From CAYSLC01 sp964431545 (GTDB taxonomy: Bacteria > Desulfobacterota > Desulfobacteria > Desulfobacterales > JAABSP01), in NCBI GenBank assembly GCA_964431545.1, contig CAYSLC010000113.1:1-17823 (forward strand): a stretch of 17,823 nt of DNA, read 5' to 3'. The notes beneath the pieces were generated by a model. The model did not search any database and was not told where the DNA came from. It worked only from the letters and a program-made list of their open reading frames with translations. The stretch's first letter is position 1. Every line of letters starts with the position of its first letter. This document shows positions 13,714 through 17,823 of the stretch, in pieces. The position numbers were made by a program, and so were the translations under genes.

Positions 13714-16659
13714 CTATCGTCCCCGGACCGGCCGGACCGCCCCGCACTTGTTCAGATCGGACTGGATCCGGTTCCAGGCGGTCTCCTGCTTGGCCGTGAC
13801 GATGTACGCCTTTTTGTTCCAGCCATGCCAGATGAGGTCCGAACTCCAGTACCAGGTGGCCTGGCTCGCGGGGAAGAAGGGCTGGGTCTTGTAGATGCCC
13901 GCCAGTTCGCTGAGGGTGGGCAGCCGCCAGTCGCCGTGGCCGCCGACGTTCAGGTTGGATACATACTGCTGGGCCGCGTTGAAATCGAGGCAGCGTCCAA
14001 GATCCATGTAGGAATCGACGGCCGCCCACATGAGGCCGGTCCGGCGGTCGGTGACCACGGCACCGTCGCTGCTCGGGATGTACCGCCCCCCCGAGCGGGC
14101 GGCCTGCTGGCGGATCCGCTGCTGCTCATTGCGGATCCGCGCCTGCCGGGCCTGTTGAGCGCGAAGCCGCTCATCCTGGGCCTGCTTCTCCTGCCGGAGC
14201 TGCCGCAGGAGCGACTCGGCCCCGCGCCGGTACTGTTGCGACGGCCCCTGACCGATGAAGGCGGCCACCCGGGCGATGCGTTCCTCCAAGCTCACCGAAG
14301 GGTTCTGGGCCAGCGCGAGGATCCGGGACCACTCCCGCTGCTCCCGCTCCGCCGCGGACCGCTGGTCCTCCTCCGCCTTCTCCTGGCGGAGTTCGGCCAA
14401 AAGGGCGTTGGCCTCCTCGGTGTGGCGTCCGGAGGTATCGGTGGAGAGGTACCGCTCCAGCCGGCCGATCCGTTCGCCCAGGGACCGGAGCCGGTCCTTG
14501 CTGTAGGAGAGGACCTCCTCCCATTCCCGCTCCTCGTTAAGGTACTTCTGCTTCTGGGCCTCGATCTTGTTGAGGGCGTCGGCGATCCGCTCGCGCATGT
14601 AGGAGGGGGATTCCGGATTGGTCTGGAGATAGTCCTCATAGACCAGCTTGGCCCCCTCGAAATCGGCCTGGGCCGTGTTGACGGCGGCCAGTTCCTTGAG
14701 CCGCTGGATATCCTGGTTGTGCTGGAGGCGTTTTTCGTATTTGATCTTCAACCCCTCCATCGTCCGGGCCTGCTCCGTGCCGGCGAACTTCTGCATGAAC
14801 GCCTCCGCGATCCGGATGCATTCCCGATAGTCCCCGCCGCGTTCACACTGGTCCAGTTCCCGCTTGGCGGCGGCGAAGTACTGGTCCACCATCTTCATGA
14901 CCAGGGCCCTCACCTCGGCGATGTGCTTCCCGTCCGGGTGCTCGGCGAAGTATCGATTGTAGGCGCGGATCTTCTCCGAGTACTCCCCGTCGGCGATGCG
15001 TTTGAGCCGCCGGAAATCCCGGTCGTCCACCAGTTCGGGGATCCGGTCCACCCGCTTTTGGATCTCGCCGGCGTGGGCCGCCCGGGGGTGCTCGTCGAGA
15101 AACCGGGCGTAGACCTCCCCGGCCGCCTCCAGCTTGCCGGCCGCCTCCAGCTTTTCGGCCTCGGCCACGGCCGCCTCGTAGTCGGCCGTCTCGATCTCGC
15201 GGCGGACCGCCGAAAGCTTGCTCCGGGCCTCCGCCGCGTACTCCGACCGGCCGTACCGGTCGACGAAGGCCTCCAGACTCCGCTCCCGGACCTCCAGGGA
15301 CGGCTGGTTGCGAAGGGTCGCGGTCAGCTCTTTGTAGGCGCTCTTCACCCGGCCGGCCTGGACCACCTGGAGGGAGAAGATGGCCCCGATGACCACCACC
15401 GCCAGGACCGCGGCGGCGGCGCCGGCCAGGATCCAGAAACCCGGCTTCTTGGGGCTCAGCTCGATGGTCCACTTCTCGCGGATGAGGATCCGGCCCCGCT
15501 TGACGGTGAACCACTCGATCCGCTCCTCGATGGGAAGGTTCTCCTTTTCGCAGTACTCCTGGATGTAGTCCACCGCCTCTTCGAAATCCATGCCGATGCG
15601 GGTGGCCTTTCTCACCAGGAATTCGAAGTACTCCGCCCGGATCTGTCCCTCGATGGCCGCCACCTGGATGTCGGTGGTCAGTTCCGACAGGCGGGTCAAG
15701 GACCGGGTCATGTCGTAGGCCTTGCGGCTCTTGACCGAGCGGAAGATGACGATGCAGTGGCCGGCCAGGGCGGCGCTGGCCGTGGTGACGGCGTTCTTTT
15801 GGCCGATCCGCCGGACCTCTATCTCCTTTTCCCGGGAGACCTCCTGGAGGATGTCCAGTGGGGCGTTCTCCGGCATATCGAGGAAATCGTAGAGGCTGGA
15901 GCGGCCCACGATCTTCAGGTTGTCGTTGATCAGCTTGATGAGACTGGCGTCCAGGGGCTTGGATTTCTGGGACTTGGGGATATAATCCTTGCTGATGGGG
16001 CACTTGAGACGCTCGAGGATCCGGCTCTCCTTGATGCCGTAGATCTTCACCATCCGATCGATGGCCTCCTCGGTGATGAACCCCTTGTCGCAGCACTTTT
16101 CGATGTACCGGTCGATCTCCTCGAAGATTTCGCCCTGCTTCTTCTCGACCCACTCCCGAACCTTCTCCGGTTCGATGGCGAACTTCTTGGCCAGCCGGGA
16201 GACCGCCTTCTTGGTGACGTCCCCCTCCCGCATGAGCGCGCGGACCTCGGCGTCGATCTTGAGGAACATCTCGTTCTTGCGGACCCGTTCCTGGACCAGG
16301 CGTTCCTCCACGCCGTCCATCTCGGCCAGGGCGGAGATCTCCTTTTTGGTGATGCTCCCCTTGCTCATCAGAAGGGCAATGTGGCGGTCCACCTTCTCGA
16401 ACTTCTCCGCCTCCGACTTCTGGAGCCGCTTCTTGGCCTCCACGGCCTCCTTCTGCCGGAGTTTGGGATCGGAAAAAACCTTGCGGATATCGGGGATCAG
16501 ACCGATGAGCTGCTTGGCCTGCATCGACTTGGTGGGATGGTTCCGGAACTTGCTCCATTCCGCCTGTTTTCGCTTCACCGCCTCCTGGATGACCTTCGGA
16601 TCCTTCTCCGGGGGATCCACCGACAACCCGAGCAACAGATAGTAGTTTTCCCTGTCCAT
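13714..16659 (-). CDS. Large membrane protein with degenerate J domains, tandem repeats and C-terminal DUF1566 domain
   Basis: A 981-residue protein that is probably the partner of the Hsp70-like protein encoded just upstream. Residues 5-72 align with a J domain (NYYLLLGLSVDPP ... VFSDPKLRQKEA), but the HPD site reads HPT (41-43), so canonical Hsp70 stimulation is doubtful. Three similar repeats of about 46 residues follow (87-131, 132-178, 179-224), each with an acidic/basic helix, G-x-(I/V)-T and a second helix. A second J-like segment without HPD spans 255-316 (SLYDFLDMPENAP ... FRSVKSRKAYD). One membrane helix lies at 408-430, with Lys-Lys before it predicting a cytoplasmic N-terminus. 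The extracytoplasmic part is charged, helical and TPR-like, with recurring motifs, and ends at about 862-981 in a DUF1566 (Lcl C-terminal-type) domain with TGLMWA, WRLPTLSEL, YWSSD and VRPVRG. The ribosome binding site is weak; the start is the first ATG. Confidence 0.85.
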   Translation of the reverse strand: MDRENYYLLLGLSVDPPEKDPKVIQEAVKRKQAEWSKFRNHPTKSMQAKQLIGLIPDIRKVFSDPKLRQKEAVEAKKRLQKSEAEKFEKVDRHIALLMSKGSITKKEISALAEMDGVEERLVQERVRKNEMFLKIDAEVRALMREGDVTKKAVSRLAKKFAIEPEKVREWVEKKQGEIFEEIDRYIEKCCDKGFITEEAIDRMVKIYGIKESRILERLKCPISKDYIPKSQKSKPLDASLIKLINDNLKIVGRSSLYDFLDMPENAPLDILQEVSREKEIEVRRIGQKNAVTTASAALAGHCIVIFRSVKSRKAYDMTRSLTRLSELTTDIQVAAIEGQIRAEYFEFLVRKATRIGMDFEEAVDYIQEYCEKENLPIEERIEWFTVKRGRILIREKWTIELSPKKPGFWILAGAAAAVLAVVVIGAIFSLQVVQAGRVKSAYKELTATLRNQPSLEVRERSLEAFVDRYGRSEYAAEARSKLSAVRREIETADYEAAVAEAEKLEAAGKLEAAGEVYARFLDEHPRAAHAGEIQKRVDRIPELVDDRDFRRLKRIADGEYSEKIRAYNRYFAEHPDGKHIAEVRALVMKMVDQYFAAAKRELDQCERGGDYRECIRIAEAFMQKFAGTEQARTMEGLKIKYEKRLQHNQDIQRLKELAAVNTAQADFEGAKLVYEDYLQTNPESPSYMRERIADALNKIEAQKQKYLNEEREWEEVLSYSKDRLRSLGERIGRLERYLSTDTSGRHTEEANALLAELRQEKAEEDQRSAAEREQREWSRILALAQNPSVSLEERIARVAAFIGQGPSQQYRRGAESLLRQLRQEKQAQDERLRAQQARQARIRNEQQRIRQQAARSGGRYIPSSDGAVVTDRRTGLMWAAVDSYMDLGRCLDFNAAQQYVSNLNVGGHGDWRLPTLSELAGIYKTQPFFPASQATWYWSSDLIWHGWNKKAYIVTAKQETAWNRIQSDLNKCGAVRPVRGR

Positions 16660-16736
16660 AAAATTCCCGTGGTGGTTCGTACGCCCTTGACGCGCCCGCC
16701 GAAAGACGGATCAGATCCCGCCGCCGCGGCGGCCGT

Positions 16737-17823
16737 TCACGATACGGCGATGGTCTTGCTTCTGGCTTTGGCCGCTTCGAACTCTTCGCCCCCGATCACC
16801 GACCGGGTATCGATGGTGACGTTGACCTTCAGCTTCGACTGGGTGGGCTCGATGGCCGTGATCTCCAGCCGCCCCTCCTCGTTGAGCTTGAAGGTGACCT
16901 CGATGGGGGTGTCGACGGAGAGTCCCGGCGGCAGCTTCAACACGGCGGTGCCGATCTCCACCGCCTCCGGCAGGGTGCAGACCACATCGCTGCCGTCGTT
17001 CTCCATGATCTGGATGGTCACCAGCTCCTGATCGGCCACGGCGGTGCCGAAGCTCTTGGTGATGACGTTGGGCACGTCGGTGTTCTTGAGGATGAGGTTG
17101 AAGACGATCTCCTCGTCCCGGCTGTTGACGGCGATGATGCCGAAACTCTTGCTGCTCACGTTCTTCACCCGGACCCGGGAGAGGCGGACGTCCGAGGGGG
17201 AGAGGGTCTCGTCCTCGGCCACCAGCTGCTCCACCTCCTCCAGGACGTCGTCGAGTTCGAACTCCGCCACCTCCTCCGACGGCGCCGGCTGTTCGACCTG
17301 ACTCCGCTTCTCCACCACCTTGCGCTTGAGCCCTTCGTTGATGGCCAGCTTCATGCCGTAGATGGCCGCCCCCTTGGCCACCGCCTCGTCGGGGTCGAAC
17401 ATCCGCGGCTTCATGCCGAACTCCCGTTGGATCCGGGCCGCCACCTGGGGCATCCGGGTGGCGCCCCCCACCATGATGATCTCGTCGAAGTTCCAGTACC
17501 CTTTCTTCTTGGCCTCCTCCAGCATCTCGTGGGTGAGGGCGACGGTCCGCTCCAGGAGATCCTGGGTGATCTCCTCGAACTTCCTCCGCTCCAGGGTCAC
17601 CTTGACCCGCTCGCCGCCGTGGGTGATGAGGATGGGGGTCTTCTCCCGCTGGGAGAGGACCTTTTTGGCCCGTTCGGCGGACAGGAGGAGGTCCTGGCAG
17701 GTGTCCGGATCCTCCAGGATGTCCTCGGTGCTCTTGGTGGCGTTCTGGTATTCGGTGGTCAGAAAGCCGACGATCCGGTCGTCCCAGTCCTTGCCGCCCA
17801 GATTGTGGTCGCCGCCGGTGCAG
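16737..17823 (-). CDS. Hsp70/DnaK-like protein without lid, atypical linker (5' partial)
   Basis: The C-terminal 361 residues of an Hsp70-type protein; the start lies beyond the window edge. Counted from the first full codon (17822), the ATPase domain shows the phosphate-2 motif TGGDHNLGGKDWD (2-14), the adenosine motif IIMVGGATRMPQV (115-127) and DPDEAVAKGAAIYG (143-156), all close to DnaK. The usual hydrophobic LLLDVTPLSLG linker is missing. In its place are about 55 mostly acidic residues (161-218). A beta-rich region resembling the substrate-binding domain follows (219-342, with ELVTIQIMEN and GRLEITAIE), and the chain ends 19 residues later, so the helical lid is absent. ATP-driven binding of an unusual partner or client is likely. 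It is 77 bases upstream of the J-like/DUF1566 gene on the same strand, implying a dedicated pair. It is not the housekeeping DnaK. Confidence 0.9.
   Translation of the reverse strand, partial: CTGGDHNLGGKDWDDRIVGFLTTEYQNATKSTEDILEDPDTCQDLLLSAERAKKVLSQREKTPILITHGGERVKVTLERRKFEEITQDLLERTVALTHEMLEEAKKKGYWNFDEIIMVGGATRMPQVAARIQREFGMKPRMFDPDEAVAKGAAIYGMKLAINEGLKRKVVEKRSQVEQPAPSEEVAEFELDDVLEEVEQLVAEDETLSPSDVRLSRVRVKNVSSKSFGIIAVNSRDEEIVFNLILKNTDVPNVITKSFGTAVADQELVTIQIMENDGSDVVCTLPEAVEIGTAVLKLPPGLSVDTPIEVTFKLNEEGRLEITAIEPTQSKLKVNVTIDTRSVIGGEEFEAAKARSKTIAVS

Noticed and set aside
16720..16733. GCCGCCGCGGCGGC palindrome just after the Hsp70 stop codon as a terminator
   Set aside because: It has no loop and no T tract, and such runs arise easily in this base composition; the downstream gene is on the same strand and probably co-transcribed.
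13825..17031. Very long plus-strand open frame opposite the J-like/DUF1566 and Hsp70 genes
   Set aside because: Low-complexity, repetitive V/L/G/D-rich translation without domains; it crosses two well-supported minus-strand genes and the gap between them.

Overview
The window is a GC-rich (by eye well over 60%) bacterial scaffold fragment with one 100-base run of N (1558-1657), the usual placeholder for a gap of unknown size. Gene content suggests a Gram-negative, metabolically versatile bacterium, most likely in the Desulfobacterota/deltaproteobacterial range: an ACT-domain protein beside an acyl-CoA ligase, a PspA-RCK channel operon, a DUF1566 protein and an MCP. No rRNA or taxonomic marker is present, so this placement is inference. 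I saw no tRNA, rRNA or CRISPR array.

Layout. (1) 1-1759: an oligopeptide/dipeptide ABC transporter region. An OppD-type ATPase (5' end outside the window) is followed by a UPF0175 antitoxin-like gene and the first codons of an overlapping PIN-type (DUF3368-like) gene. The N gap follows, and then a short OppF-like fragment that loses homology soon after its Walker A motif. (2) 1760-2249: gene-poor, with one unlisted small membrane-protein ORF on the minus strand that has its own promoter and ribosome binding site, and a GC-rich palindrome. (3) 2250-5669, minus strand: an envelope-stress style operon, nitroreductase - K+ channel with RCK domain - YbjN-like protein - PspA/IM30 - DUF4178 protein. 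(4) 5865-8747, plus strand: a 960-residue helicase-nuclease that looks like MrfA (YprA) fused to the exonuclease part of MrfB (YprB). (5) 8902-10800: a methyl-accepting chemotaxis protein whose sensor region is internally duplicated. (6) 10900-11481: a Uma2-family nuclease-like gene in an AT-richer patch, ending at a hairpin shared with the convergent operon. (7) 11630-17823, minus strand: Hsp70-like protein (5' end outside the window) - large membrane protein with degenerate J domains and a C-terminal DUF1566 domain - ACT-domain protein - acyl-CoA ligase.

The most unusual system is the Hsp70-like/J-like pair. The Hsp70 has a normal late ATPase domain but a non-standard acidic linker and no lid. 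Its neighbour carries a J-like domain with HPT in place of HPD, a second J-like segment, three tandem repeats, one membrane span and an extracytoplasmic repeat region ending in DUF1566. This looks like a dedicated membrane-tethered chaperone machine. The helicase-exonuclease fusion and the PspA-channel operon are the next most interesting items.
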